Origin: Bigelowiella natans CCMP2755
Lineage: Eukaryota; Cercozoa; Chlorarachniophyceae
Assembly: GCA_000320545.1 (NCBI GenBank)
Contig: ADNK01001625.1
Location: 23,501-87,500 of the forward strand
DNA: 64,000 nucleotides
Direction of reading: 5' to 3'
Shown here: one piece after another, positions 1 to 12,948 of the stretch
Layout of the letters: every line of letters begins with the position of its first letter
Numbering within the stretch: position 1 is the stretch's first letter
Program-made: the position numbers and the translations under genes
The notes under the pieces: model-generated
Databases searched by the model: none
Seen by the model: the letters and a program-made list of their open reading frames with translations, nothing else
What the model was told of the DNA's origin: nothing

Positions 1-940
1 GTATCGATTATCAATGTAAGTAAGGAGAGAAGGAGACGAAGAAGAAGAAGAAAAAGAAGAAGAAGAAGAAGAAGAAGAAGAGAGCCGCTATGATGTATTC
101 GCTAGAGATGACGATGACGAGATTTCTATTGAATCATTAGCAGCATCGTCATCATAGCAAAGAGTAGTTTGATTTGGTTATCATAATTGTCACATATTCA
201 GTCGCTAATGCCCATAATATCTTAGGAAGCACGTGAGGCGTTAAACAATCGAGTAAAGCGAATAGTAATGGCGACTACTCAAGTGGCAGCAGAGCAGAAA
301 CAGAAAGACCAACACGAAGACAGCAAAGAGAAAAAATCTCCCATATTAGGGTATATTGTCAAATAAAAACATGATAAAAACAAGAATCAATAATTCTGAA
401 TAGTAACAGGGCTGCAGTAAATCTCATATATAGTTAGTAGTAGCAGCAGCAGCAGTAGTACTAGCATCAGTACTAGTACTAGAAGTACTGGTGTAGTGTA
501 TCAGTAGTAATAATTTGTGGTGTAACATGTTTTGTAGTAGCCTAAAGTAGTAATAGTAAAATAAACGTATCACTAGGTATTATTATTTTTGGTTGTTCTT
601 CATTTTAAAATTTGAAATCCTATTCATGTATTTGCCTCTTTTTGTTGTTGTTGTTGTTGTTGTTGTTGCCGTTGTCGGTGATAGATATCCCTGTAGTATC
701 CCTGTGCGCTGTTGCGAAACAAAAGAAGAAGAAGGAGGTGTGAAGGAGAAGGAGGAGGAGGAGGAGGAGGAGGAGGATGTTGAGAAAACCTGCTGTAAAC
801 CGTCATCATCCGAAGAAAATATTAGGAGTACACATTATGATGCTGTTGTTGCTACTACTACTTACTACTTCAGTTATTATATCCTAAGTTGTTGATATAT
901 TGATGTTAGTTCTTTCAGTGAGTGGTGGTGGTGGTGGTGA
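1..940. repeat. Microsatellite-dense sequence, possible unassigned exons
   Basis: The stretch is made of GAA, TAG, GTT and GGA triplet runs, for example 42-80 (GAA)n, 640-668 (GTT)n and 745-777 (GGA)n. A perfect donor GTAAGT at 16-21 suggests an exon ending near 15. An open frame at 20-159 and an acidic frame ending near 885 could be exons of the TLDc gene downstream or of a gene entering from the left. I could not connect either of them in phase, so neither is called as a gene. Confidence 0.5.
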
Positions 941-1752
941 ATGGTAATGATGATGATGATGATGACGATGCTCCTACTTACTACTACTGCAATTAAAAGC
1001 AGTAGTCAGTCACTCACTATAATAACAACAGGACGACAACGAGGAGGAATAGGAGGTGGAAATGTTGAATGTTTTGGAAAAGCTACTGTGACAGCATTTC
1101 TGTTCTTATTTGAGCAACAAGAGCCAGAAAGGACAATATCAAAGGAGGAGGAGGCGTCATCGTCGTCATCGTCGTCATCCACAACTGCTCCTGGTATTGC
1201 TGTTCCTTCAACTAAAACTAGAAACAAGACAACAACCAACTCGGTTACTACTTCGCAAAATAATCGATTTTGCGTTGATATGGAGGACATCGAGGCTGTA
1301 GACTGGTGACTTGATAGTAGTAGTAGTAGTAGTAGTAGTTGTTGTTGTATGGCAGCAACGATATAATAGTAGTAGTAGTAGTAGTAGTAGCAGCAGTTGT
1401 ATGGCAGCAACGATAAATATAGGAAACATTGGTGGTAGTAGTAGTGGTGGTGCTTGGTGGTGCTTGGTGGAGATATGCTCTCTTCTTGTTGTTCTTCTTG
1501 CCGATGATTTCAATAAATAATAACCCTGTTGTCCCCACCCACCTTCTGTATACTGGGAACTTTCTTGCATAGCATAGTAGTAGTGGGATTAGTGAATATA
1601 ATTCATTTGAAAGAAAGAAAAAGGGAGAAAGTAAAAAGAAGAAAGTGAGAAGGAGGAGGAGGAGGAGGACGATAATGATGCATCATGCATGCACGCTTGC
1701 TACTGCCAACAACCATGAATAGAACAAAATGCATAATAATATTAATATTATA

Positions 1753-1784
<32 letters not shown>

Positions 1785-2409
1785 TCAATATGGCATTGCA
1801 ACCACGTGGGCAGTGGCGCCATTATAGTTATTATTATTATTATTATTGATGTTATTATCTCTATACTGTAACTGCTGGTAATGGTGCTACATAATACAAC
1901 AAGAAGTTGTAGTAGTACTGAAGCAATGCTTAATTCTTTAACAAAGGAGGAATCCTGAGAAAAAGTCAAGATCCCATGATAGGAAAAATAGTATGTTGCG
2001 AGTTTCTATACGCAAGGTAGTAGCAGTAGTAGTAGTAGAAGAAGAAGAAGTAGAAGTGGTTGGAAGAAAGATATATGGTTTTATTATTGTTTGTGCGATC
2101 ATTCTTTGCCGCAACAATACTAACGTCTTCTCACAAGAATTTACCACATCTCTCATTCTCTCTCTCTCTCCCCCCTCTCCTTCCTATATATCAGGGACAT
2201 ACGAATCGTTTCGAGTCATCGTTTGTTCACGAGGAGGTGGGTTGATTTGTTGCTGGTGCTACTGTTGTGTACTATCACAAATGACTATCATCGTAGTCGT
2301 TGTAGTAAATTCTCTATAATAATGATAACAACAACAATAATAATTGTAATAATAATAATAATACACCGACTCGGTTCATCATCTGTAGACATTATCATCA
2401 TCACTTCAT

Positions 2410-2445
<36 letters not shown>

Positions 2446-2723
2446 CAGCATGTATTATATAATGATATTAGATTACGTGCTCAATACATTGCTGTGTCAT
2501 TCATTCTATTGTGGTGGTATTTCCATCCTCCTCATCCTCCTCCTCCTCCTCCTCCTCCTCCTCCTTCGTTCTCTCATTCTTATTCTAAATTCTACATTTA
2601 TAATAATAATAGAGTGACAAAAGCGGCGGCATATTAGAAGAAGAAGAAACTGAGGTGGGAGGCAATCCACGTCGGGTGATAGCGATTTTCTCCAGGTATT
2701 ATTTGTTGTTATTTGAGGTTATG

Positions 2724-2756
<33 letters not shown>

Positions 2757-2942
2757 AGTACTGTCTTAAATTATTTAACACGTGCTACGAATTAGAATTC
2801 GCATTTCTACATCTTGTTTATGCTACTTCTTCTATTTCAGTGAGAATGATGATGAGAGCCTGAACGAATTCTATGAGCTCCTCAAATTGGTAACAAAAAC
2901 AATAATTTAATGGTGTGAGAGGAATAATAAATAATTGGGATA

Positions 2943-2974
<32 letters not shown>

Positions 2975-3857
2975 AATGGGTAGTCGAGTAGTATTGGTAG
3001 TAGAAGCCATCCGCAACCCGATAGTTTGTATACATGACGTATTTATATATAATAATAATAATAATAACTAGCAATGGTCGTTGGAATTGGTTTAGAATCT
3101 TCCTCACACCCTCGATGATAAGACTAAATTTAGCGCTCCGCTTTCTTTCTCATCATGTCAAATTTATTCAAAATGGAAAAGGGACTGCTGCTGCATCAAG
3201 CGACAAAATCTGCACTTCCAGAAGATTACTCGATTTTCCCAAGGTTTTGCTGATGATATTATTTTAGATGACTCCGCTTCTTGGTGCTAATAATAATATT
3301 ATTATCATCATCATTATTATCATATGTTCATGTGATGATTGGTCTGTTTTTTTTCTATTTCAATTTTTTGGATTATGATTTATTAGTTTTTGGTATAATT
3401 GCGTGGTCAGTAATATTTCTAACAAGTTGAATGCGCGATCTATGCATCGTTACCATAATAATCAGAAACTCTTCAATAGAAGGAGGAGGAGGAGGAGCTG
3501 CTACGAATGCTGCTGCTGCACCATTGAAGAGCAGCTCATTAACCCAAAAAACAACTTCTTTTTTTACGGCTGGAGTGAGTTCTCTATTTGGTGTTGGTAG
3601 TAGTAGTAATAGTAGTAGTAGCAATGGTAATAGTAGCAGTAGAAGTAGAGATAGCAGCAGTAGCATCATCGGTAATAAGAAAAGCAAGAAGGACAAAAAA
3701 GATGCTTCAGGAGATGGCAATGGACAATTATCAAAGGTAAAAGTGGTTGGTAATTATGATACCATGATCATGACGATGATTAACACAATGGAGGAGGAAG
3801 AGGACAGAACAAGAATTGAAGCAAATAATGGCATTTGAATAGAAACAGATTATTTAC

Positions 3858-3929
<72 letters not shown>

Positions 3930-4760
3930 ACGTTGTTGTTTCTCGTCTTGTAAAAAAAATTGATGTACGTTATTATGATGGATGTATTATCTTTTGTGAT
4001 TTGTTAATAATTAGGAGTCATCATTATCAGCAGCACCATCCCCACCATTACCAGATCTTATTATTCAAGGTATGATGATGATCACACATGCTTATGATCT
4101 ACTACCGTTTTAGATGTTGCTTCTCCCCCTTCTTTTTCTTTTGTTTGCTTATGACATTAAATGTTATTGTTGGTGGTCAGAGTCGTAAATATTAGTTATT
4201 CAACCTTCTTCTATCCCAACATCATAACAATGCACGAATACGTACGTAGTACTACTACAACGGTGATGCTGATGATGAGTTATTTAATTGTTTCCTTTCA
4301 AAAAGATCAAATGAAACACATCTACATATAAGCCGCCTCCTTTTTCATATCGATACTACATTAGTAGTAGTAGCCGTCTCTAAAGTAAATCTTACAGTCA
4401 TAACTGCTTTCTTGCTACTCGCCTCTTCTGTTTTGGCCGCGATGAAGCAAACAGCCATAACCGCATTTAATTCACGATAACCACAATAATAGGAACATCC
4501 AAGATTGCCTCAGCCAATACTATCAGACGGGTAAACAACAGACAGATAAACTGACAGTTTTTCTTCAATTCGTAGAGATATATGATGCTTGTGTGTGTGT
4601 GTGTGTGTATAGATATTGTCATCTACGTTCACGTTAATTTGTAGTAGTTTCGTATGTGTTATATGTATGTGTGCTGCTGTTTATCGAATCTAGTAATGAT
4701 TGATCATAAGTAAATAAGGTAGTTTTGTAGCTACGGCTATACCTGCTACTACTACTACTG

Positions 4761-4793
<33 letters not shown>

Positions 4794-6651
4794 GATTCCA
4801 CTTCTTCTAAACCATTGCAGATCGTGAGTTTAGCTCCTACAAATCTACACATTGAAGATTGGAAGCTCTTTTACTCATTGCAAGTAGTAGGATTGATATC
4901 ATCATCATCAGTTGATTCTCTTCTGTATTAGCTGCTAGAGAATATTGAGTTCTCGTTACTACTGCAATTATTAATGACGGCTGCATAAATGAATGAATAG
5001 CAAGCAGCAGCAAATCTATGCATGAAGGTGCTGTTGATAAATTGGTACGAAAACTGCTAAAGTCATCATCCTCATCACCAAAAACATCAGGATGGAGCGG
5101 ATCTACAGAAAATGTATAGATCTGTGAGGGGAATGAGGGATACAATATTGCTGATTCAGGTATTTTGTTGTTGTTGATGATGTTGATGATGCTGATTGGA
5201 CTAATCATTCATACGAAGATGGCAATGTTATTGTCATCGTCACCATCATCATCATCATCACCATCATCCATCATCATCACCATCACCACATAAAGTACTC
5301 ATGATAGGATTCCAGCAGAAGCGTGTTTGGAGTCTTCAATTCAAGCTATTACACAGGTGAGGATGAATGCGAATAATGTCTTTCTCCTCTGATTGTTAAA
5401 CAGAAACAGCAAACAATGTTGATGTGTGCTGTTTTAAAATGGATGATGTATTATTATGTGGATGATAGTTGAAGATAACTACTATGGAAATGGTCTTAGC
5501 TTCGTTTTTAAGGTTATTGAAGAAGTAGTAGTAGTAGTAGTTCACATTGCTCGGGGGGACTTAGAATTATATTGTTTATATTGCCTTACTGCTGTATACT
5601 ATTGTCTTTTTTCGGGTGATACTAGTACTAACTCTTCCTCCTCCTCCTACTACTAATATAACTTCTCAGTGTAGTAGTAGCAGTGGTAAGTTCAGTCCTC
5701 CTAGTAGAATATCATCAAGACGATCTCGTTCGAATTTATGATCGATCACCATAATGCTATCATCACCATTTCCCCACATTATCACTACTACTTATTTAGA
5801 TAAAACTTTTGCATCTTTTTAGATTGAGAAGAAGGATAAAGACGTGGAAAGCAGAGGCCAAGCACCACTTCAAGAGATAAGGGTCATAAAATTGAGCAAA
5901 TAGAGAAGATAAAGATGATGATGATAATCATATAAAGACAACAATGAGAAAGCAGTCTAAATATCATCTAAGAATTATAATACTGATGAAACTACAGGTC
6001 AGAGAAAAGCCAATACAAAAACGATATTACTTTTTGCTTTTCCCCTATTTTCTTGTGGAATATCAAACAAATAATATGGTACAGGGTGTGGAGAAGTATG
6101 GATGGAGTGGTGATAACGAACTCTTCATCTTATGTAAAAGGTATTTAAAGTAACTCTCCGTAGTGGTAGTAGTAGTAGTAGTAGTCGTAGTAGTGATAAT
6201 AGTGACAACTATGCAGTCTTATAAAGAAGCAGTAGATGGAGTAATAGGTTTGCTTTTTCAAATTGATCTACCGACTATTTTCAAGAAATAAAGAGAGGGA
6301 TGTGTATTCTGAGCTCAGTAGGAGAACAACAATCGTTCAAATTTTGTATCAAAGCTTCATCAAAACTTTATAAAACTCATACATCTCATTCATCTAGTCA
6401 TTCTTTGGCGTTCGGCGGTGGTGGCGACGGGGGAAATGCAATTCGATTAGATAAGAATCTTTGCTCAGGGTAATGTCGTCGATCACAACATGCATGAGCA
6501 GCAGCAAACTTATTAATTCAAGTTGAGAATATTGCCACTTATTTCATGTAGGTCTACTGAGAAATGCGCTACTTTCTCCTCACCAGAACTTTCAGATGTT
6601 GCGGAGTTTAAAATATATAGAGTTGAACTTTGGGGACCTGCTCCCATGTAG
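941..6651 (+). CDS. TLDc-domain protein, at least 16 exons (5' end uncertain)
   Basis: Exons joined by GT-AG sites in consistent phase: up to 1305, 1947-2016, 2195-2236, 2613-2695, 2841-2889, 3134-3243, 3466-3736, 4015-4069, 4514-4530 (a 17-nt micro-exon), 4821-4883, 5091-5159, 5308-5356, 5469-5524, 6085-6133, 6355-6469 and 6552-6651. The last eight exons spell a complete TLDc domain. It starts with LHIEDWKLFYSLQ, then DGADLQKMYRSVRG, DTILLIQDSSRSVFGVF, NYYGNGLSFVFK and YGWSGDNELFIL. It ends with SLAFGGGGDGGNAIRLDKN and FKIYRVELWG before a TAG stop. TLDc proteins (OXR1, NCOA7 and TBC1D24 relatives) act in oxidative-stress resistance and V-ATPase regulation. The N-terminal half has acidic, Ser/Gly-rich and Lys-rich segments and no domain I recognise. 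The start is not resolved; an ATG-repeat at 941-970 opens the first frame. The N-terminal exons are less certain than the TLDc part. Confidence 0.72.
1313..3930. repeat. Intronic trinucleotide and dinucleotide microsatellites
   Basis: These arrays sit in the inferred introns of the TLDc gene: (TAG)n at about 1314-1340 and 1365-1391, (TTA)n at 1755-1783, (TAG)n at 2410-2444 and 2724-2757, (ATG)n at 2942-2973, and a compound (AC)n(AG)n at 3860-3926. The exons around them carry only short imperfect runs that encode Glu, Ser or Gly. Confidence 0.85.
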
Positions 6652-7780
6652 GAGGCTAGCTAGGTGGTGGGGTTTTAGGTATTAGCGATCATAATCATCG
6701 AAGTATTCATATTACTCATTTAGTCTCGGAATGCATGTTGAGCATGAAACGGGTTCGTTATACAGAGCTAGCTAGCAGGGCTTAATAATTGGTTCTTTAT
6801 TCAATTAACATTTCGAGATTTATGTATAATAGCTAGATATGTATAGTGACGCGCGCGTGCAATGGCTGGAACGACACGATCATTCGCAATAATTTAGCAA
6901 TCTAGCAATTTGCATGCTGCGACGCGTAGAATCAATTAGACGACAACAGCTAGCGTTATTCGATTAAAAGGTGCCTCGGTGCGATGCGGGCGTCCTGCTA
7001 GCTGTGTGTCAGTTTTCGTGCTAGCAGCGCGCATGCTATGTACGTCGTAGCTGCGCTGCTGGCTCGCTCTGTCGTATAGCCTTGCGATGCGATGCTAGCA
7101 GCTAGATGACTGCACGCATCTGCGCTGATGCTAGTAGTGCGCTAGCTAGCTAGTAGTAGCCACTAGCATAGCTAGCATAGCTAGGCTACCTGCTACCTAC
7201 TATAACTATATACATCTAGATGTTGCTGCAGTAGGCCATCTAGCCGCCATCATGCTATAGCATGCATGCATGCGCATGCTACGTACGCTAACATGACGTA
7301 CATCATCCAATGATGCTATCTAGCTATGTTTCGAATCATCTCTATCTAGATCTGCACAACATATATCTAGCAGTGTGATAGAATGGCTGATGGGCTCTAT
7401 TATGAATGGTCATCAGCTAAGTTAGACATGCTAGCTACATCAGCCTATCTAGCTATAGGCGGACACCGCACTGCTCCAATCTAGCGCAATGTCAAATTTG
7501 TATCATGCACCGCGAACTAGCTAGGCGCATCAACCGGCACATACATCTAAACATGTCGATGTTCGTTGTATACACATTGCGACTGAGCCAATGGCAAGTT
7601 TCTACCGACACAGTTTGACACAGTTTGTCTTACAATTTGCTCACTCACATGTGTTCTCAACACATGATACAATTCGCCTACTACACAAAATGTAACTTAG
7701 AATGCTGACCATCGGTGTATAAAATTGACGTCTTGAACACTGTAATGGCTATGCTACAACCCGCTGCCTAACTGGTTCGG
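6652..7780. other. CTAG/GCATGC-rich intergenic island 1
   Basis: No gene is seen. The segment lies between the convergent 3' ends of the TLDc gene and EF2. It is dense in GCTAGC, CTAGCTAG and GCATGC palindromes, for example 7141-7190 and 7258-7280. No transposon domains or tRNA-like folds were noticed. Confidence 0.6.
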
Positions 7781-7810
7781 GATGAGACCGACCTTGGTGA
7801 CTTAATCAAT

Positions 7811-10765
7811 TTAAACCTTATCAGAGTAGTCTTCGAGCAGAGGCATTATCAGTTTCAGACCCTTACGTTTACGTACTTCGAGTGCCTTCTCAACAGCAAA
7901 GCTACCCTCAATAGGCATCAACTTCTTGAGCTTAGGATCCTCAGCATACATTTCTCCGTTCATGAGCTGCCAGTGGGAGAAAATCATCTGTGGGAAAGCC
8001 ATACCGGAAGTGTTCTCACGGAGGAGTCCAGTAAAACCGAAGGACTCCAAGACAGGCAAGAAGGCCTTGATCTGTGTGAGAGGAGTTCCTGATCGTTGAA
8101 CTTCCTCGCTTACTTCACCACGACGCTGGGAAAGTGTGTTGTAAACTCCATTGAGACCATCCATAGGAACAGTGATATCGCAAAGGAACATAGGCTCCAT
8201 CAGGCGAGGACCTGAAGCAATCTGGCAACCGAAGATAGCACGTTTCATCGGAGGCATAATTTGTCCTGCACCACGGTGGATAGCATCGGCATGGAGGACA
8301 ACATCGTTAACTTCAACCATCATTCCTCGGATAGCCTCACCACACAAGACTCCTGCGCACATAGCTTGCTGGAATGCAGTCTTAGTGGAATCCTTAATTT
8401 CGTTCAAATAAGCGACTCCCTTAGTCATATCGATCAGCAAGTTGTTCTTAGCATCTTCGATACCAAAGGACCAAATCTTACGAGCAGATTGAAGATCAAG
8501 TTCTCCCTTGGTTTCATCTACGATAATGCGGGCACGTTTCTTGAAGTCCTGGTTTTGGGTGATCATACCCTCATCGATCAAGTCGACAAGAATTTTCGAC
8601 ATATTTCTTGCTGTGATATAGAGACGGTTGTGCTTGTTTGCAGACTTTCCAACAATATCCTTAGGTGTCTCCTTTGTGATGGTCTCACAGAACGAGACCA
8701 CAGGCTGCCCCTCGACAATCGGTGCCCCCTTCATATACTGTTCAGCAAGATCTTTCAGGCAAATCTGAAGGTGCAGCTCACCACATCCCGCGATAATGTG
8801 TTCTCCGGTCTTTGCAGTGTAGCATTGAACGAGAGGGTCGGACTTGGAGAGACGCTTAAGACCTTCCATTAGCTTGGGTAGATCAGCAGCGTTCTTCACG
8901 TCGACAGAAACCTTGACGACAGGAGAAACACTGTATTTCATATCGACGAAGTTGTGTGCCTTATCATAGGTAGTAATAGTTCCTGACTTGGTGAGATACT
9001 GGTCAACACCAACAAGACCACAGGTGTTTCCACAAGGAACATCAGGAAGCTGCTCAACGTAGCGTCCCATCATAAGAATGGTTCGCTGAATCTTCTTAAT
9101 GTGAAGATCGGTCTTACGTCCAGGGGTATAATCAGGACCCTGAATGCGAACCTCCATACCTGTAGCTACGGTACCGGAGAAAACACGACCAAAAGCGTAG
9201 AAACGTCCCTTTTCATTAGTAGGAATCATCTTGGAGATGTACATCATCAGAGGTCCCTTCGGGTTACAGGTGGAAATGGCCCTTGCAGCTTCGTCGTCAA
9301 GAGGACCCGAGTACAAGTTTGATACACGGTATTTCTGAGCCTTTGCTGGGGATGGGAGGAAATGAGCAATCATTCCAAGAAGTGCCTGAGCAGCTGGAAG
9401 CCAGGTTTGCATAATGCGCTTAAGAAGAGGCTTACGGGTTAGATCGCGGGCGTCCTTAGGAATGGTAATCTCAATGTTTTCAAGAATTTTGTCATACACT
9501 TCCTTCTTGTCATTCATTACTGCATCCATGAGTTCCCCAATAGGTTCCATGATCAGCTTGCAGAAAGCACGCTTTCGAGCCTTTCCAGTCTTCGAATTGA
9601 ACTGTTTCTTGAAGAACTTGTCTTTCTTTGACATGTAGTTCTCACCCCATAGCTTGTGCATAGTCTCCACACGAGACATGTTCAGCTTCTTAGAGTACAT
9701 GTGGGAGAACGTATGGGTAGTGAAACCCCAACCGTGAAGTCCAGATCCGAAACCAACAGTCCCCTTTTCTGGTGAAACGCTGATCTCTCCAAGAAGGTCA
9801 TCTTGGTAGTTCGCAATGATTACGTTTGCGGATTCGATAGCGCGGGAGAAGGATTGATAAGCTTCCTCAGCAGGCATATGAAGCTCCAAGAAGATACGGT
9901 CAAGTTTGTTCACCCAGAGAACTGGACGAATACGCTCTGCAATTGCTTGGCGGAGGACAGTTTCTGTTTGTACGCACACACCCTCGATGCAGTCAACCAC
10001 CACCAAAGCTCCATCCGTAACACGAAGAGCTGCTGTCACTTCGGAAGAGAAGTCAACGTGACCTGATAGTAGGTTTCAGGAGTAAATCCAGAAAGGAAAA
10101 GAAGGAATAACAAGGAAGAGAAAACGGATTAGCTTCACGGAGATGGGATGGTCTAGCAGTTCTCATCAAAATTTACCAGGGGAGTCGATAAGGTTAATAA
10201 GGAAAGGAACTTTTTCCTCGCCAGTTTTCTTCTCAGTGAAAGCTGCCTGGCATTCGGCTGGTTCCCACTCTTTGATGGCAGCCATCTTAGTTTTGTATTC
10301 TTCTCCTTCACGATCCTTTTTCTTCGTTTGTTCCTTAAGGTTTACTTTCTTAATTTCCTTCTGACGAGTAACGAAACCTTTCTTGGGCACGCTGAAGAAA
10401 AGGGAAACACCAGTGGATTTAATGGTGATGGTACGGTCCTGCTCATCCTCACGAGTGTCCATGAAACGGGTGTCACCAGCTTTCTTCTCCGCAATAATTC
10501 CGGCAGCACCGATAAGGGAGTCGGTCAAAGTGGATTTACCGTGGTCGACGTGTGCAATGACGGACAAACAACGAATGTTGTCGGACTTGGACATCATGCC
10601 ACGGATCTCATCGACAGTAAAGTTTACCTGTGAAAGGCAAACAACTTCAGGGAAGACGACTAAACAAAACTAGACACAGCAACATCCCTCCTCTTGACCA
10701 CAGATTATCGCTAAATTGATTAGATATCCAACACAGAGGGATCTTCAATGCGTATTGTTTACCAT
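7811..10765 (-). CDS. EEF2: Translation elongation factor 2
   Basis: Ribosomal translocase GTPase of the cytosol. There are three exons: the ATG alone at 10763-10765, then 10177-10627, then 7811-10062. The introns are 135 and 114 nt, and the protein is 901 aa. G1 is AHVDHGKST (residues 26-34), G3 is DSPGHVDF (about 149-156) and G4 is NKLD (about 203). The Thr56-type region [18 protein letters not shown] is present. The diphthamide loop DAIHRGAGQ has its His near 747, so the protein should be a diphtheria-toxin-type substrate. It is about 45 residues longer than animal EF2, mainly through a Lys/Glu-rich insertion between the Switch-I-side beta strand and G3 (about 75-140). The second exon begins [10 protein letters not shown], the expected EF2 N-terminus, which fixes the spliced start. 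Confidence 0.97.
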
Positions 10766-12101
10766 GTTGACGTAGATTTAGCCAGGTGTTCGTCCCTTTT
10801 ACGCTAATTCGAATAGGTGAGGGGGGGTGCGGAGATATAGGTGGTCCGAACTGCCTTTAGTGCCGTAGGCCGTAATTGAGACTTCCTCGTTGCTGCTGAC
10901 CACGTTCGCAGGCAACGTTCATTGTATTTTTACCGAGCGACAACACACAATTTTATCAATAATATTGATAATCTCTCGGCTTTTTTCCAATTATTACAAG
11001 CATATTTTTCTTATTACTGTACAAATATTCATAAATTAATTTCATTATTTAAGATAAGTAAGTTTTTTGTAATATATAAATCTTACTTAAATTTTGGATC
11101 GCAGTTATCAAATTGCATTCAATTTATCTTATTTGGAGGATTCGAGTTTGCTGGATGCATGTGGTATTCTACTCAGATAAATATCGATCAATAATTGAAA
11201 TAAAATATCCTTTTAAGACAAAATATACACTAATTTGAGTAAATATGAAATATATCGCAATATATTTAAAGATTATGAGCATTCTCGCTGCTGAAATACT
11301 AGCTTACTCGTAAAGAAATCGAAATATCAAATTAATATCAATACACTTAAATTTCCGAAATAAAAAATAGATGTATATCTAGCTCAATGAGAACGAAAAC
11401 AATGCAAATATGCTATTTATTTACGGGATCAACTATATTCTAACAAGATCCTAAAGGCTGAATTAGGGTTTGCACAGACCCAAAAGGATATGCAATGTCT
11501 CTTGCTACTCTCTTCAAAGTTATTTCAGATTCAAAATTAATATTTGTCTTCATAATGCCTGATATTTACCACAATATGTAGAATTTTTTGTAAATTTGAT
11601 ATTTTTAGAGGAATGTTTGTGGATAATGTTCAGTAAGATGTAATATATAAATCTAGAAAAAATATTACCGAGAAGGTTTGAGAAGCATATGCACTTCTAT
11701 TTTTTGTAAACAATGTGCTTGATACCCTATTTTCTTACAGGAAGGCAATGGTTTGAGAGGCACATCTCTTGATCTTCTTTTTTGTAGTTGGCTCGGCCGA
11801 TAAATTAAATACTTCATTTCCCCGTGGCTTCCTATTGTTGAAAATGTGGGAAATTTTTAGTCCAGGAGAAAGACCTGCAGATCGCGATTTAATTGGATTT
11901 TTCCAAAATAATATCCCAAAGTCGGCCGATAAGTTAATATCGGAGAATCGGAGAATTTGAGCAGGTGACGGTGGGAAGCGCTTGGTGTGGTGGGGGTGGG
12001 GATCCAAACTGGTTCTTTGTTATTGAGTCTGGTTCAGCATTTATAGCTCAATTATTTAGTCAAAGCAATGTATGTGATATATTAATAAATTTCTTAGAAA
12101 A
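10766..12101. promoter_or_regulatory. Divergent EF2/RPL28 intergenic region with AT-rich block
   Basis: The region lies between two divergently transcribed translation genes, so it should hold both promoters. No TATA box or other motif could be assigned. From about 10920 to 11740 the sequence is strongly AT-rich, unlike either flank, with no convincing exon. A near-repeat CGGCCGATAAxTTAAT occurs at about 11797 and 11922. The palindrome-rich islands seen elsewhere are absent here. Confidence 0.4.
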
Positions 12102-12602
12102 ATGCCTCTTCCATCGTCGGACCTCAAGTGGCTTCTTATCCGCAAGCACAACTCTTTTCAAATCAAAAAAGACGGGATCACATTTACAACCGAGCCATGC
12201 AATCCAACAAACATTAGGTTCGGTTATATTAACACTGTTCTATTATGAAATTTCTTATTTTGTGTTGCGTTTAGCTCGTTCAAATTCTCTGGCCTCGCGA
12301 ATGACAAGTCTGTTAGCGTTTCCAGTGTTAACGGAGAGAAAAAGGGGATTGAACTCATTGTAAAAAGCAAGAACGGTTCCAAGCCAAAGCGTACATTCTC
12401 AAAATATGGTTTGAAACGCTACGGCAATAAAAAGAATGTTTCCGCCATTGAAAAAGCAACAAAACTTAACTACTATCGTGGGGATCTCACAAAGGCTACT
12501 GTCGCAAGATACTTGAAACTCAGAGCTGCACTTAACACCAAGCACACCGACATCAAAACCATAATTGCGGCTATGAAAGGAAAGGAAGATAAGGACGAGT
12601 AA
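12102..12602 (+). CDS. RPL28: 60S ribosomal protein eL28
   Basis: Two exons, 12102-12217 and 12275-12602, flank a 57-nt GT-AG intron and give 147 aa. The N-terminus SSDLKWLLIRKHNSFQIKK, then FTTEPCNP and FKFSGLANDKSVSV, match the eL28 family pattern (an LxW..vRnnsSF start followed by a STEPxNL-type segment). The C-terminal half is basic with a Lys/Glu tail. Length is normal for the family. The protein is a structural component of the cytosolic large subunit. It is transcribed divergently from EF2. Confidence 0.92.
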
Positions 12603-12609
12603 AATGGAC

Positions 12610-12911
12610 AAATTCAATTTTTAGTTCAAGAAGCGCTTGCAGCCTGTCCTGCGTAAACTCTAGTGTCCTTTTTTATACACTCCCCCCCTTCATTCACACA
12701 TTCTACTCGTATAGCATGCACGCGTGAATACACTTAGATGGAAACATCATGCGTAATCGACTTGACAATGATATGCGAGATCACGTCCATTGGATTCTGA
12801 GATCATGTACGTTCATTGAGACTCGCTTTGCGTCCACCTGCACGCAGGCAGATCTGGAGAGTACATGCATGCTCATACACCCATACACACAGTGTGCAAT
12901 AATGAGCAATG

Positions 12912-12948
<37 letters not shown>

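Noticed and set aside
593-895. Acidic 100-codon open frame with poly-Val and poly-Glu
   Set aside because: It is mostly translation of GTT and GGA repeats. It has no phase-consistent link to the TLDc exons.
1313-2760. Regularly spaced TAG arrays resembling a CRISPR array
   Set aside because: They are simple microsatellites without repeat-spacer structure in a eukaryotic genome.
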